A DNA stretch of 64,000 nucleotides, from the NCBI GenBank assembly GCA_016801885.1, contig CM028897.1, forward strand, positions 7,812,501-7,876,500, written 5' to 3'. Positions within the stretch are counted from its first letter, which is position 1, and each line of letters starts with the position of its first letter. The position numbers and the translations under genes were made by a program. Positions 63,941 to 64,000 of the stretch are shown here, piece after piece. Origin of the DNA: Toxotes chatareus. Taxonomy: Eukaryota; Chordata; Actinopteri; Toxotidae. The notes beneath the pieces are model-generated. The model searched no databases. It was given only the letters and a program-made list of their open reading frames with translations, and was not told where the DNA came from.

Positions 63941-64000
63941 TTATAGTTCAGTAATGATTGCCATCACACCACTTGTGCTCCCGTCCTGTGCTTTGGAGTA

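Noticed and set aside
1..64000. CRISPR arrays, tRNA genes, rRNA, well-known microRNAs
   Set aside because: No regularly spaced direct repeats were seen, no B-box-like GTTCGANTC in a clover-leaf context, and none of the commonest vertebrate microRNA sequences were spotted by eye. A covariance-model scan would be needed for certainty.
1..64000. Endogenous retrovirus or LINE coding sequence
   Set aside because: No reverse transcriptase, integrase or gag-like motif was seen in any frame, and no long terminal repeat pair was noticed.

Overview
The window looks like nuclear DNA from a ray-finned fish, probably a percomorph-like teleost. The main evidence is a set of teleost-typical dispersed repeats. 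Three copies belong to a Tc1-like family whose ends read CAGTG(C/A/T)ATTCAG. There is also a decayed Tc1 transposase gene at 51.5-52.7 kb, and a degenerate copy of a very common teleost interspersed repeat at the right edge. Abundant (CA)n and (GA)n microsatellites, AT-rich composition and general CpG depletion agree with this. Family names come from memory; no database was searched.

Almost all of the window is non-coding. No complete protein-coding gene, tRNA, rRNA or recognisable microRNA was found. Long open frames without introns lie either in polypyrimidine/polypurine tracts or in transposons. Two CpG-rich patches stand out, at about 4.15-4.76 kb and 55.33-56.1 kb. Each is followed by a good plus-strand splice donor (exon ends at 4526 and 56100). 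They look like first exons with promoters. They could be alternative starts of one long gene whose later exons lie to the right, or starts of two different genes. The first could end in a five-codon coding start (ATG at 4512). The gene cannot be named.

Layout: 0-4.1 kb featureless; 4.15-4.76 kb candidate promoter and exon 1; 4.8-8 kb featureless; 8.04-8.37 kb possible enhancer; 8.67-9.07 kb open on both strands, with a possible Cys-rich minus-strand exon; 9-15.9 kb low-complexity mosaic; 15.9-17.1 kb Tc1-derived deletion element followed by a 325-bp foldback element; 17.9-18.1 kb a cluster of three TAATTAGC sites; 23.5-24.5 kb second Tc1 derivative; 25-36 kb low-complexity tracts and possible enhancers; 36.2-37.2 kb third Tc1 derivative, split by a hAT-like insertion; 38-50 kb microsatellites, purine/pyrimidine blocks and possible enhancers; 51.4-52.7 kb Tc1 pseudogene; 55.3-56.1 kb second candidate promoter; 57-62 kb possible enhancers; 63.7-63.95 kb dispersed repeat.

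Many stretches carry clustered TAAT-type homeodomain motifs in otherwise unique sequence. This is how regulatory deserts and long introns around developmental genes often look, but conservation was not tested. No clearly new biological system was found. The most unusual observations are short snap-back palindromes at deletion junctions in two Tc1 copies, the nested insertion in the third, the foldback element, and the two candidate first exons.
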